Below are positions 44,550-55,670 of a stretch of DNA of 64,000 nt, in pieces (within the stretch, counting starts at the first letter, position 1; every line of letters begins with the position of its first letter). The notes beneath the pieces were generated by a model, which saw nothing but the letters and a program-made list of their open reading frames with translations, searched no databases and was not told the DNA's origin. The position numbers were made by a program, and so were the translations under genes. The DNA is taken from NCBI GenBank assembly GCA_904066235.2, contig CAJFCV020000003.1, positions 2,108,001 to 2,172,000 on the forward strand. Direction: 5' to 3'. The stretch comes from Bursaphelenchus xylophilus. Lineage: Eukaryota > Nematoda > Chromadorea > Rhabditida > Aphelenchoididae.

Positions 44550-45399
44550 ATGGATTTTGATGAAACTTGCCACTAATTTAGAAAAATTTTATAAGGCCAA
44601 AAGTTTGAAAAAAGGGCGCGGTAAGTTTCGGGTGTGGACCAAAGAACATTAACAGAAAAATAGCACATTTTGATGAAGAAAATTACAACAGTTTAGTCAT
44701 ATGTGAGATTCCTAGGTCACGCTTTGCGGAAACAAACGAGATTTTTAGGCGGAAATTTGTGATAAATAAGCCATTTTTCTCGAATTTTGGCATGAAAAGT
44801 TGCATGCCTATTTCTACTGTAGAGTGTAATGTATGCACAGAAAAACAATTTTTTCCACACATGACTGGCAAAGATACGGCCAAAAAATGTTTTTCTCTGA
44901 TCACTCTCCTCATTTCTCATACTCCCTCGGCCGGAAAGATCCTTGAATATCTCGGTTCTCCTTGCAAAGCGCGAGCTAAAACTTTCAGCAATTGAAAACT
45001 GTCCTATACCCGAACTGTCTGCAAAATTTAAAGAAGACCAGAGCAATGTGATTTTTCGGCGGAAAGTTGGAAAAAAACCTTTTTTTGCAAATTTTGGCAT
45101 GGAAAGTTCGATGCCTATTTCTACTGTAGAGTGGAATGTCTATGCGAAAAATCAAAATTTTTTACCTAAAACTGGCAAACATATGGCTAAAAAGTGTTTT
45201 TCTCTTACCGTTCTCCGCATTTCGCCTACTCTCTCACCCGCAAAAATCGTTCAATATATCAGTATTCAAAGTTGAATATCTCGACTCCCCTTGCAAAGCT
45301 CGAGCTAAAACTTTCAGCAATTGAAAAGCGTCCTATCCCCAAACTGTCTGCAAAATTCAAAGAAAATCCGAGCGTCGCACTTGTGGTCCTTTTCCCTTG
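44550..45399. mobile_element. two or three overlapping family S elements
   Basis: The right-half sequence of the family appears twice in the same orientation: GCGCGAGCTAAAACTTTCAG at about 44967 and the similar GCTCGAGCTAAAACTTTCAG at 45298, with CCTTTTCCCTTG closing the second at 45399. The first copy lacks its right terminus, so one element probably inserted in or was duplicated next to another. Confidence 0.65.
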
Positions 45400-45913
45400 T
45401 AAATAAACACCTCGCCTTGCCGGTCCGCAGATCCCGCAGCTTTCCAAGTCGTCCTTCAGAGTGTGCACTCTTACGTTTCGAAAGGATCTCCGTTCGTTTG
45501 TAACATTTCTCCCCGCGCCAATCATCCCCGCAATCCACGGGGTGTTTCTCCCATTTTCCGATTCCTTTTTTTCTTTGCGTTTTGGCGGGGCCAAACGCGG
45601 AGGGTGACACAAGGTCGTACCGGCACGGTCGCCTTTGCGGCTATTGTAAGTTCTTTTTTTTCCGACGCGCAACTCTCCACCCCCTCTGCCGGAGAATTGA
45701 TTGGCAGCCGTTTTTCGGCGCCCCTAACGGACGCATCTGCATATAATGAGTAAGGATTTTGACATAAAACATGATTGATTGAGGCAGGGAGAGGCGGGAG
45801 GAATGAGGTGGACATTCAAATTACTTTGCACTTTTATATGTAAAAGAATCCAAAAAATGGAGGAAAGAGTCAAAAGAAGATCCCGGAAAAATATTTTTTA
45901 CAGCCCACAACCA
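45400..45913. other. unique GC-normal stretch, no gene recognised
   Basis: Frames of about 100 codons are open on both strands over the same bases (45460-45815). No domain or credible splice pair is seen. Confidence 0.35.
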
Positions 45914-46171
45914 CAGTAAGGGGCCTGATCCAGTGGCAAAAAACGTATCATTTTGCATCCGGGAAGTATCAAAAATGTGGCAAAATGCTTCCCTCTCCAA
46001 GTTAAAAAAACTTCGTTTTGAAGGGCGCGCCCTTTCCCTTACAAAAAGAGCGGGCGCGCTTTTGAAATCTGAGTTTTTTCACTTGGAGAAGGAGGTATTT
46101 TGCCACATTTTTTTGATGCTTCCTGGATGCAAAATGGTACGTTTTTTGCCACTGGATCAGGTCCCCCACTG
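45914..46171. mobile_element. M2 palindromic element, complete
   Basis: The ends CAGTAAGGGGCCTGATCCAG and, inverted, CAGTGGGGGACCTGATCCAG extend into AGTGGCAAAAAACGTAYCAT for about 80 bases each. GGGCGCGCCC lies near the middle. TA follows the right end and CA precedes the left, suggesting a TA target with one mutation. TA targets and CAGT ends suit the Tc1/mariner group. Confidence 0.85.
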
Positions 46172-46791
46172 TATCAGTCTGTCGGGAAAATAACGTGGAT
46201 TTGTCACGAAAAAATGCCTCATCTTCTCTAAGGCATGTCAAAAAAAATCGGACACTGCAAAGTATAATATCTTCCAAAAAATCAATCATCTAAATTGCTA
46301 ATTGCAAAAGTTTTGAAAATATAATAATTTTTGTATGGATCTTCTAGGCAGTATCCATGCTATCTACAGCCGTTTTTTATATCTTTTTCAAATGCAGTTG
46401 TTTTGGTCTTTAAAAAATTCTTTTTTTTGGGTTCCTTTGATCCCTTTACTCATTTTTTGCTGCTTTTAGACATAAAAGTGCAAAGTAATTTGAAGGCCCA
46501 CCTCATTCCTCCCGCCTCTCCCCCGCTACTCCCTAATCTTGGTCTTTTGAGTCCAGTTCTCAAAGCGATTTCTCCGATCTCCCTCAAAACTTGCTTGTGT
46601 AGACAGATGATGCACATCAAAAACATTCTTCCGTAAAATTGAAAAAAAACAAAGAATCTCAGATCATTGACTTTGTGCCATAGAATAATCGAATTCGAAA
46701 AATTATCTTTCTCTTCGAAAACCCCCAAAAAATAGCCCCAATCTTTCTCAAAGTCAAGTTATCCAAAGCCCAGAGGGCCTGGAGGTAGCTC
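46172..46791. other. lone Q end followed by unique sequence
   Basis: TATCAGTCTGTCGGGAAAAT starts immediately at the TA that borders the M2 element. No right end follows. 46320-46730 is unique with overlapping short frames. Confidence 0.5.
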
Positions 46792-47159
46792 GGGGCTTCG
46801 GTAGTTCAGCCCCCCAGGAAAGGTAGTTCAAACCCCCACTGTTTTGCCCGTTTCACACCCCACATAATGAACAAATTAGAATAATACAAAAAATGTAAGT
46901 GGGGGTTTGATCTACTACGTTGGGGGTTTGATCTAAAACGTAGGGGGCTTGACCTAGAACGTAGGGCGCTTTTTCTAAAACGTAGGGGGCTTTTTCTAAA
47001 ACGGAGGGGGCTTCATCTAAAACGTTGTGCTGGACCATACAACTTGGATTAATTCTTTGAAATAAATTTTGGGGTTGAGAATGGACGAGGGGGGGTTGTA
47101 CTGGGTCATGGGGGGCTAAACTGGACTGGGGGGCTGTACTACCTTAGCCCCGGTAGCTC
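46784..47159. mobile_element. H3 element with 8-bp target duplication
   Basis: The element is 46792-47151. GGTAGCTC lies directly outside both ends (46784-46791 and 47152-47159). The inverted ends are GGGGCTTCGGTAGTTCAGCC and GGGGCTAAGGTAGTACAGCC. The interior iterates a GGGGGYTTGATCTAAAACGT-like unit about six times (46896-47025). There is no transposase. The 8-bp duplication suits the hAT group. Confidence 0.92.
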
Positions 47160-47651
47160 AAGGGGCGAGCATATATTTTTTTATTGGAAAGTTCAATTTT
47201 AATTTGAAAGTCCTTTTCAGCCAATGCAGAAACCTCGACACTTTAATTTCCTCAAAGCTTGCTTGTATAGAGAGACATAGCTATGTAGGCGACAACCGAG
47301 CTAATAGCTCGGCCCTCGAAACGATAGGTCATGTCCGTTCAAGGCTATATGGAGCCTAGAGCAACTTCAGAAAAACCCTAGCCTAGTCCCAAAAAGAGTC
47401 CCGATCTTTCTCAAATTCAAATTTCCCAAAGCCCGGGGGCCTGGAGGTTGGTCAATGGGAGAGCATAATTTTTTTTATTAGAGAGTTCAATGAAGTCCTT
47501 TATGGCCACTGCTGAAAAATCGACGGTCAAGCAAGTTTTTTTCCTCAAAACTTGCTTGTATGTATAGACAGACATAGCTATGCGGGCGCCGGCTTTGGTC
47601 GCTCCCGAGCCAACCGGCCCTCGACACAATAGACCAGGTACGTTGAAGGCT

Positions 47652-48024
47652 ATCTGGAGTAAACATGGCTGCAAACCGGGCCAGCCCGGCCCGGGACCGG
47701 ACTTGGAAAATTTGGAAAGCCCGGCCCGGTTCGACCCGGAAAATTTTTATACTAGGTTGGAAAGAAAGAACGCGGGAAATAAAAGGAAAATTATGGCAAA
47801 TTTTCGCAAAATGTAAAGAAAATTTTAGCAAAACCTAGGTACATAAGGTCACTTTACTACTTAGTACGTTCGCTATCAGCAGTGTGTTCGAAAAAATGAA
47901 AAATTGTATCGAAAAAGCTTATTTTTTCCTTCTTTTCGAGCAAAACTCAGATTTCAAACAAACCGGGCCGGCCCGGGCCGGAAAATGTTGCAAAGCCCGG
48001 CCCGGAGCCACGCATAATCTGGAG
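47652..48024. mobile_element. H2 element of GGCCCGG repeats with 8-bp target duplication
   Basis: The element is 47660-48016 and ATCTGGAG repeats exactly on both sides (47652-47659 and 48017-48024). The ends TAAACATGGCT and, inverted, TATGCGTGGCT lead into GGGCCGGCCCGG-type repeats that face each other around an AT-rich middle. It is non-coding. Confidence 0.9.
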
Positions 48025-48900
48025 GCTGTAAGATCTCTTTTCCCAACCCCTTAGGGCTACTTCAGCGACACCGAAACCCAGCCAAAAAAAAGCCCCTATC
48101 TTTTTTCAAATTCAAATTTCCCAAAGCCCGCAGGACCTGGAAGTTACCCAAGCAGTCATCATAAATTTAACTGAATATAAAGTTCAATGCCAACTCGAAA
48201 TTGGGCTGTCCGTCGACGAAATTTTGCGAAATTTCCGTGGGAGAATAATCAAATTCGATAGACGCGTGAAAGGTCGTCGGTCTTGTGACTTTTGGCGACA
48301 AAAAGCGACGATGATGCAGGCTTCAAGGTGAAACAATCTGCTCTTGAGATTCGGCATTTGATAGCTTAAACGGTTTTCTCAAAAGTCATGGAAGTTTTTT
48401 GGAACGAAATTTGCCAAAATTCTGATTTTTGAAGACTTAAAAAAATATTGTGCATTTTTTGAAATTTTTTGATTTTTACCATGAAGATGATGGGATTTCT
48501 GGAGATATTTGGTATCAGACAAACACTAAAACTCTGTAGATTCAGGAACAAAAAGAATCTTAAGATTTGGCCAAAAAATGAAAAAGTTATGGCCAATTCA
48601 AATTTGGCTATAAAAATTTCCCATCTTGAACATGATATGTATACAGGGCATGAGTAAAAATTTTTCCGAAAAAATCAAGTTTTTTTGGATAGAGAATCAC
48701 AAAGATACAGCGGAAAACCTCTATTTTTGTCTGGCCTACTCTCCTCTTTTCATGTACTCTCTCGAAAAAAAGATCAGTTAATATCTCCGCTGCGGATGCA
48801 CATAGCAAGCCAAATTTTTTTGCATTATATACTCGATCCAGACACAACATGTATGCCAAATTTCAAGCAATTCCGAGCACTTTTATTTTTGGCGCCAACT
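48025..48900. other. intergenic stretch with a distant family S relic
   Basis: 48600-48890 keeps TGGCCTACTCTCCTCTTTTC, TACTCTCTCG and GTATGCCAAATTTCAAGC in family S order but is strongly diverged. The rest shows nothing recognisable. Sequence at 48090-48140 (AAAGCCCGCAGGACCTGGAA) repeats part of 46770 and 47430, three diverged copies of a unit around CCCAAAGCCC. Confidence 0.45.
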
Positions 48901-48986
48901 GGACCTTGTACTAGACAACAGCTCAAAAAAAAGTTTTTGATCCCTCCCCAAAGAATCGGGGGCGGCAGATCACCGCTCCATCGCAG

Positions 48987-49199
48987 GTGTGGTCCCTCGC
49001 ACTAATTAAGGCCGAAATAAAGGCGCATCTACACTTTGGGAACAGCGATATTGTCTCGGAGCGATCGGTCTGGGCCAATCCGCCGCAAAAGTGCAAAGAA
49101 TCTTGTTTCGAATTGGTCCCGGATGTTCCCACAGACAAACTAACGACTTTTGTGAGAATTTGGAGAGAGGAATCTGAACAAATAAAGGCCATTGATTAG
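48987..49199 (+). CDS. weak candidate terminal exon, unknown protein
   Basis: A frame open from about 48917 ends at TAG (49197-49199). The last 70 codons have a protein-like mixture of charged and aromatic residues, including ERSVWANPPQKCKESCFELV and a charged end WREESEQIKAID. TCGCAG at 48981-48986 could be a splice acceptor, though it lacks the T-rich stretch nematodes prefer. I recognise no family. Two minus-strand frames are also open over the same bases, so composition alone may explain it. It could be a terminal exon, a decayed exon, or nothing. Confidence 0.22.
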   Translation: MWSLALIKAEIKAHLHFGNSDIVSERSVWANPPQKCKESCFELVPDVPTDKLTTFVRIWREESEQIKAID

Positions 49200-49430
49200 G
49201 GAAATCACGTAGAATTTTGGAAAAACTGACAAATTCCGGGAATAGAGGGGTATAAGTACTAAAAAACGCTGATAAAATATAAAAAATCATTATTTTAGAC
49301 AAAACCAGAAGCATGTTTAGGAGGTGGAGGATACTGTCGCACCCGTACGATAAAAGTTCTTGACCAAAAAATGATTTCCAGACGGCTTTAATGCCTCTTT
49401 TCTTTTTTGTGACCGCAACGCAAACTTTTT

Positions 49431-49559
49431 ATGGCGTCTACGAAAAGGTCAACGAATAATAGTACGTTGGACGGATCAAAAGGCGGGATCTCGAAATGGC
49501 AACACGTGGCAGACAGTGTAGTTGGAATTGGAAGCGTTTGGGACACGGTGGAATTCCAG
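49431..49559 (+). pseudogene. short open frame interrupted by the M1 transposon
   Basis: An ATG at 49431 opens 43 codons up to the TA where the M1 element inserted (49560). If the element is removed the frame continues across the TA for 13 more codons to TAA, giving about 56 residues. The part before the insertion is serine-, threonine- and glycine-rich. No family is recognised. The continuity of the frame at the empty site is suggestive only, as 13 open codons are not rare by chance. Confidence 0.2.
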
Positions 49560-50485
49560 TACAGGGTGGGCCACTCGAAGCTGACAAGTTGGTTCTTTGA
49601 ATTTCTCCGCCGAGACTCCGCCGATTTTTCTAAAATTTAGATTTTTCTGGAGCTGAGACCCGCCATTTTCAATCGACTGAATTTTAAAAAAACATATTTT
49701 AAATTGACCTTTCCATGCCCTCTCAAAGTTTTGAAAAATTATTTTCAGGCCGAAACCGCTAAAACTTAGAAAATTTTTGGAATGATTTTCAATTGTCTTT
49801 CTCGGACTTGGAAAATTTTTGGTTTTTTTTACGGAAATCGCGGTGTAAAAAGTTGCTAGTGCTCGCCTTAAACTTGTTTAAAGAAACTTGAAAGCCACAA
49901 GAGGGTTGTTTACCATTCACGAAAATTCAAAAAAAAAAAAAAAGATTTCAAAAAGATTGAAAAATTCGACGTCAATGGTTATCGAGTCAGGCCTGGGGCA
50001 TCTAGAAGCTCAAAACCCGGCCTGATTGAAGTTTTAACTTTAAAAACCATATCCACGATACGCAATTCTAGCTGCGCATGACTCTCAAAGGCACTGCAAG
50101 TTTGTGATGTTAGAGGAGGTGGGCATAATAACTCAGAAAGAAGCATTAATAATCATATTGTTAAATAAAATTGTTTTTGGAACAATATATGACAACTATC
50201 TGAGGTAAAACAACGAAAATTTCACCCAAAAACTCGGAAAAATGACCAACTTTTCAAAATCATTCCAAAAATTTTCTAAGTTTTAGCGGTTTCGGCCTGC
50301 AAATATTTTTTCAAGACTTTGAGAAGGCATGGAAAGGTCAATTCAAAATATATTTTTTTGAAATTCAGTCGATTGAAAATGGCGGGTCTCAGCTCCAGAG
50401 AAATCTAAATTTTAGAAAAATCGGCGGAGTCTCCGCGGAGAAATTCAAAGAAACAACTTGTCAGTTTCGAGTGGCCCACCCTGTA
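49560..50485. mobile_element. M1 long-inverted-repeat element with TA target duplication
   Basis: The element is 49562-50483 between TA dinucleotides. The ends CAGGGTGGGCCACTCGAA and the inverse extend about 235 bases each (to roughly 49795 and from 50250) with few mismatches, for example GAATTTCTCCGCCGAGACTC against its inverse. The 450-bp middle is AT-rich without a transposase. TA flanks and CAGGG ends suit a Tc1/mariner-type non-autonomous element. Confidence 0.92.
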
Positions 50486-50559
50486 TGACAAATCGCAAGC
50501 GACCGAAAAATTTTGCTCTTCCTAAGCGAGATGTTGTTTTCTTATCCAAAAAAGATTTA

Positions 50560-50995
50560 CAACACTCGTATTTTCTTTAAATTTTGCACAAATATCAGGC
50601 ATAGGCTACATATCAATTCCTGAAAATTTTAGCCAACGCTTTGCAGGGAGAACCGAGATATCCAACGATCTTTGCAGCCGAGAGAGCACGCGAAACGCGG
50701 AGAGCGGTCAGAGAGGAAACACGTTTTGGCCGTATCTTTGCCATTCTCGTGCGGAAAAAATTGATTTTTTTGTGGAAACATTTCTCTTTACAGTAGGAAT
50801 AGACATGAAACTTTTAATACCAAAATTCGCAAAAAACGTGTCGCATTGTTGCCAACTTTTGATCTAAAAATCTCAATCATTTCTTCAAAGCGCGAGCCAA
50901 TGTTAAGATGACGCTTTGGCATCAAAAGCTTTACGTCTATTTCCCCCGTTGAGAATAAAATTGCCCCCAAAAATCAATTTTTTCCGCGAAACTTA
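50560..50995. mobile_element. family S remnant
   Basis: CATATCAATTCCTGAAAATT, GCAGCCGAGAGAGCACGCGA and CTCAATCATTTCTTCAAAGC follow the family order in the inverse orientation. The right part is cut by the next element. Confidence 0.65.
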
Positions 50996-51297
50996 CAAGG
51001 AAAGTACCCCTTTTTGGCACGAAAAGTTTCATGCCTATTTCAACCGTAAAGGATAATGTTTCTACAAAAAATCAAATTTTTCCGCACGAAGCTGGTAAAG
51101 ATACGGCGAAAAAGTGTTTTTCTCTGACCGCTCTCCGCATTTCGTGTGCTCTCTCGACCGCAAAGATCGTTGAATATCTTGGCTCTCCCTGCAAAGCGCG
51201 AGCCAAAACTTTCAGGAATTGATATGTGAACTATGCCCAATACCTGTGCAAAATGTAAAGAAAACCTGAGCGTCGCGCTTGCGGAGACTTTCCTTTG
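50996..51297. mobile_element. shortened family S element
   Basis: CAAGGAAAGTACCCC jumps straight to TTTTTGGCACGAAAAGTTTC, so about 150 bases of the left arm are missing. The core and right arm (GAGCGTCGCGCTTGCGGAGA) are intact. Confidence 0.75.
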
Positions 51298-51340
51298 TCA
51301 ATTTGACGATTTTGACGCCTAGCCTTCGAAAATTGGATAG

Positions 51341-51644
51341 TTCCTTTTGGGGCGTTGGTAGTTCAGCCCCCCATGAAAGGTAGTTCAAACCCCCATTGTT
51401 TTGTCGGTTTCACACCCCCCGTAATTAAAAAATTAGAATAATACAAAAAATGCAAATTAGGGTAAAATGACCCCCGGCGTTTAAGCTGGAACCCCCAGTT
51501 ACCGTCCAAATTCGTTCTTGTGGTTCAGGCGTAGCCGAGAGAACCCAATCCCGAGTAGGCGCTTCACATTGGATGAGGGGGCTTATACTGGGTCATGGGG
51601 GGCTGAACTGGACTGGAGGGTTGTACTACCTTAGCCTTCCTTTT
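51341..51644. mobile_element. H3 element with 8-bp target duplication
   Basis: The element is 51349-51636. TTCCTTTT repeats outside both ends (51341-51348 and 51637-51644). The left end GGGGCGTTGGTAGTTCAGCC and the inverted right end GGCTAAGGTAGTACAACC match the copy at 46792. The interior shares GGTCATGGGGGGCTGAACTG with the other two copies. Confidence 0.9.
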
Positions 51645-52540
51645 TCTGAATCTGTAGTTTTTGCTCCATCCATCGGAGATGGTTATGACTCCAGACGCCA
51701 AATTGCAGGGGTACTTCCCTTGTAAGTTTCACCGGTTTTTGGCTCCATAATTTTGATGAAAATGTCAAAGGTCAGAACGAAGGCCTCTATGAACTTGGTC
51801 CCGTCTTATTTCTTGGGCAAAAAATGGGGTGTCTCATCTTGAATTTGATGTAAATTTTATAGGAATTGGTGCATTATTGCCTGAGAAATACTTAAAATAA
51901 GTGTGGAAGCTCCGGCTGAACCACCCTGTAATATATGTACCTACTTTTCGGAACTCATTTTTCTTGCAAAAAACCCCAAAACTTGTCACAAGTCTGACCA
52001 CAAGTCCCACTTCTAACCCCTATTCAAACATTGGTCACTTTGACACCTCTCTCTTTCCAAAATCTCTTATGCAAATTCCCTCCGTTCTTTAATCCGCTTT
52101 AAAAGTTTTTCCCCTCGCCGCTAGACGTCTCGAGGTGTGCAAACTCGTAGACTATTTATTGCAAAGGTCATTCAAATAAATGAAATTCGAAAGGATGCTT
52201 CAAAAGAAGTTGCTGGTTTTGAAAAAAAACGGCGACGGAAAGTTCAAAGGACAATGGCCAGCTACTGTAGGAAAAGCATGGGAATTCTTGGAGGTCAATA
52301 GAAATGGTTGCAACGCGAACGAGAATAGAAAATTGGAAAGATCGAAGAGGGTAAAAAGCAGTTGCAATTGTCAGGGAATTTTTGGCTTCAAAAAAATGTT
52401 AGTATTTAATTACATACAGGAGAGATAAAATCTCAATTTTTATGGAACTAAAGGCAAATAGCGGTTACAATCTTCAACGACAAACAAGATTTCCAACCAC
52501 CAGTGATGCCAAGATGATTTTCAAGCCGAAACTAAAGGAA
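51645..52540. other. unique stretch, nothing recognised
   Basis: GCTGAACCACCCTGTAATAT at 51913 resembles a mariner-like right end without a partner. 52180-52430 holds a short plus frame with no domain. Confidence 0.4.
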
Positions 52541-54380
52541 ATATCGTATAATGTTTCAACAAAAAAGCAATGTTTTTCGACAACACTGGCAGAGACGGAC
52601 AAAAAAGTTTTTTTCTCTCGTCCTCCGCGTTCCGCGTACTCTCTCGGCCGCAAAGAACATTGAATATCTCGGCTGCTCCTGCAAAGGGCAAGCAAAAATT
52701 TTCAGGAATTGATATGTGGCTCCTGCCAAACGTGTGGGCAAAATTTAAGGAGACATGTAATTGGGGACGAAACCCGAAAAAAAAATCAATTTTTTACCAT
52801 ATAAGAAGGGTGCGTTATATTATTCCAAAAAGTTTCAAACTTACTTCATTTTTAGCCTACATGAAATTTTGTGGCCTACTTCAAAATCTGGTCTGCCTAG
52901 GTGAAAAAATTTCATGTGGGCCAAAAAAAAATTATTTTTTTTTTGGCATAGGTGGTTTCTTTTCATGTGGGCGAAAAAAAAATTTTTTTTTTTGGCATAG
53001 GTGGTTTCTTTTCATGTGGGCGAAAAAAATTTTTTTTTTTTTTGGCATATCAGTCTGTCGGGAAAATAACGGCGGATCGTCGCGCCTCGGAATCGCCCAT
53101 CATCGCTTTGCGACGGCGAAGTTTGTGATCTCAGAAATTGGAAAGATGAAGAAATGGAAGTAGGCTAAAACCGAGATTTTGGCCTAGTTCATGCAGTCGG
53201 TGAAGATGTAGGCCAAAACCGAGATTTTGGGTTTTCGCCTAGTTGATTAAATCGAAGTTGACTAAATCGAACTAGGCCAAAACCATGATTTTCGCCTACT
53301 TCCTGCCCGCTTGGATAACTAAGCCAAATCCACGTTTCCGCCCAGATCATAGAAAATCCTAAAACAGGTGGAGTTATATATCCAAAAATTCGCAAAATTT
53401 TTCTGATTCAGAATATGTAAAAATTTGCTGCCTAATTTTGGTTTGTAAGGGTGAAAAATTCCTCAAAGCTTTTCTCGCAACACCATGAAAATGCGTTTTT
53501 GACCAAGTTTTTACCAAATCAAATGCTTGAAAAAACATTGCGAAATCAACAACTTGTTTACCAATAGGACGCCTCTTGAACAGAATGCCAAATAATTATT
53601 TTCGTGCCGTGACGCGAAATTGCTGTGGGCAAGACACATTTATCCATTGAATTTTTATTTTCTTATTGGTAAAAACTTGGTCAAAAAGGCATTTTCATGG
53701 TGTTGCGAGAAAAGGTTTGAGGAATTTTTCACCCTTTCAAACCAAAATTAGTCAACAAATTTTTACATATTCTGAATCAGAAAAATTTTGCGAATTTTTG
53801 GATATATAACTCCACCTGTTTTAGGATTTTCTATGATCTGGGCGGAAACGTGGATTTGGCTTAGTTCATCCAAGCGGGTAGGAAGTAGGCGAAAATCATG
53901 GTTTTGGCCTAGTTCGATTTAATCAACTTCGATTTAATCAACTAGGCCAAAACCCAAAATCTCGGTTTTGGCCTACATCTTCACCGACTGCATGAACTAG
54001 GCCAAAATCTCGGTTTTAGCCTACTTCCATTTCTTCATCTTTCCAATTTCTGAGATCACAAACTTCGCCGTCGCAAAGTGATGATGGGCGATTCCGAGGC
54101 GCGACGATCCGCCATTGCTTTCCCGACAGACTGATATATGAAAAAAAAACCACCTATGCCAAAAAAAAAAAAAAATTCGCCCACATGAAAAAAAACCACC
54201 TATGCCAAAAAAAAATAATTTTTTTTTGCCTAGATTAAAAAAAAACAAAAATTTCATGTAGGCTAAAAATGAAGTAAGTTTGAAACTTTTTGGAATCATA
54301 TAACGCACCCTTCTTATATCCGACTAAAAATTCTTGGTGGTTTCTGCAAAGCGCACGCTAAGCATCTCGAAAATTAATTT
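52541..54380. mobile_element. family S copy split by a 1.5-kb foldback
   Basis: 52541-52760 (GCAAAGGGCAAGC, TCAGGAATTGATATGTGGCT) and 54323-54380 (ATTCTTGGTGGTTTCTGCAA) are family S halves on either side of the foldback. The flanks do not show an exact target duplication. Confidence 0.6.
52799..54319. repeat. 1.5-kb foldback with about 700-bp arms
   Basis: ATATAAGAAGGGTGCGTTAT at the left is the inverse of the right end. The arms match through CCTACATGAAATTTT, the CATGTGGGCGAAAAAAA blocks, a Q end (53048 and 54128), ATGAAGAAATGGAAGTAGGC, GGATATATAACTCCACCTGT (as read on the right arm) and GACCAAGTTTTTACC, up to about 53515 and from about 53665. The loop of 150 bases is unique. The left arm is about 65 bases longer because of an extra GGTGGTTTCTTTTCATGTGG unit. 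No coding frame is convincing. Confidence 0.9.
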
Positions 54381-55670
54381 GAAAATAGTGATTTTAATTT
54401 TGGACTCATCACAATAGAAAAATTAAAGTTTTTTAATCAAAAAACAGGAATTTTTGCTTCGGAAGTCACATTTCCCCCTCAAAATGACTGTTACTGTCCC
54501 TCGGCTGGCACAAATTCGAACAATGTAAAATGGACGATGCCGTAAACAAGCCATAAAGAAGAGAACTGACTGTTTTCGGAATGGACATTTGGCTCGATTC
54601 CAGCACAAATCGCCCTCCTTTCTCCTGAATGTCAGCTGACTTCGGAGGCGCGCTCTTTTTTCGAAAAACCGACGACCGCGCGCTTCATACCGTATTTTAT
54701 GGAAAAGCGGGAATAGAAAAAACGCGGAGGGGATATTGAATATTCAAATGGGAAGGTTGCCAAAACATTGAAGTGGGGGAAAAATAAAAAAAAATAAAAA
54801 AATATGAAAATATTCAAAAGAGAAAAAAACGCAAGTTAAAGGCAGCATTTTCAAAGACTATTTTATATATATATATTTTAGCTCGCGCTTTTTTTGATAT
54901 TCGCTTCTTTGGACTCTAAATGGCAGTATTTTTATGCGTTTTTCTTTGCTTCATTCCTTGTACCAGCTTTTCCAAAAGACTCGCTGTAATCGCCGTTCTT
55001 ACGAGCAATTTTTTTGAAAAATCGCTGTATTTGCTGTTGATGACCTTGCAAATGGCAAAAGTGTTGCCGCTGCGTCTTTCACTTCCCAGACGTTTACTGT
55101 TGATGTCAAGCTACTTGCATTGTGTGATTACTTTCGACACAACGTCCTTTCTATACTGAGCAAGTTAACAATTCGAACAGCTCCAAAAAAGGTCCAAAAT
55201 CGAGGTCTCTCTGTTTGACATTCAAAAAAACCATGCTAAATATTCGGTATGACCATGAAAGTCACAGTACTAGGACAGAAAAACACGGAGAATTTAATGG
55301 TAGCAGAACCATTTGGCTATACGTTAACATTTTTGCGCCAGGACGCATGAAAGAAAGTTTCCGTTTTTTCTTGCCACCCTTTATGTAGTAGAGATCAGAC
55401 CGTTTCAAGTTTGCGTTTTTTTATGAAATCGGCGTTATTCGTGAGCAGGGTGTGCCTGGAAATTTTAGCTCCCGCTTACAAATTGTTAGGAAGCACCAAG
55501 TAAAATACGATAAGGCAAAAAATAATCCTTTTCATACATATCTTTGCGAATTTCGTTTGGAAAAAATTATTTTTTTTTTTTTTGGAAATAATGTTCTAGG
55601 TATTGTATATATACTGTAGACAAAGGCAAAACATTATTCTTTGAAAAGAATTTTTAGGGCAACACTCTGT
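54381..55670. other. intergenic stretch, nothing recognised
   Basis: A plus frame at 54920-55159 begins with a hydrophobic, signal-like stretch, but the sequence before it (TAGCTCGCGCTTTTTTTGAT) is a family S relic and there are no splice signals, so I do not call a gene. TATATATATAT lies at 54866. Confidence 0.4.

Noticed and set aside
54920..55159. Frame beginning with a signal-peptide-like hydrophobic stretch
   Set aside because: It lies next to a family S relic, ends quickly and has no splice sites. Hydrophobic starts are common in T-rich sequence.
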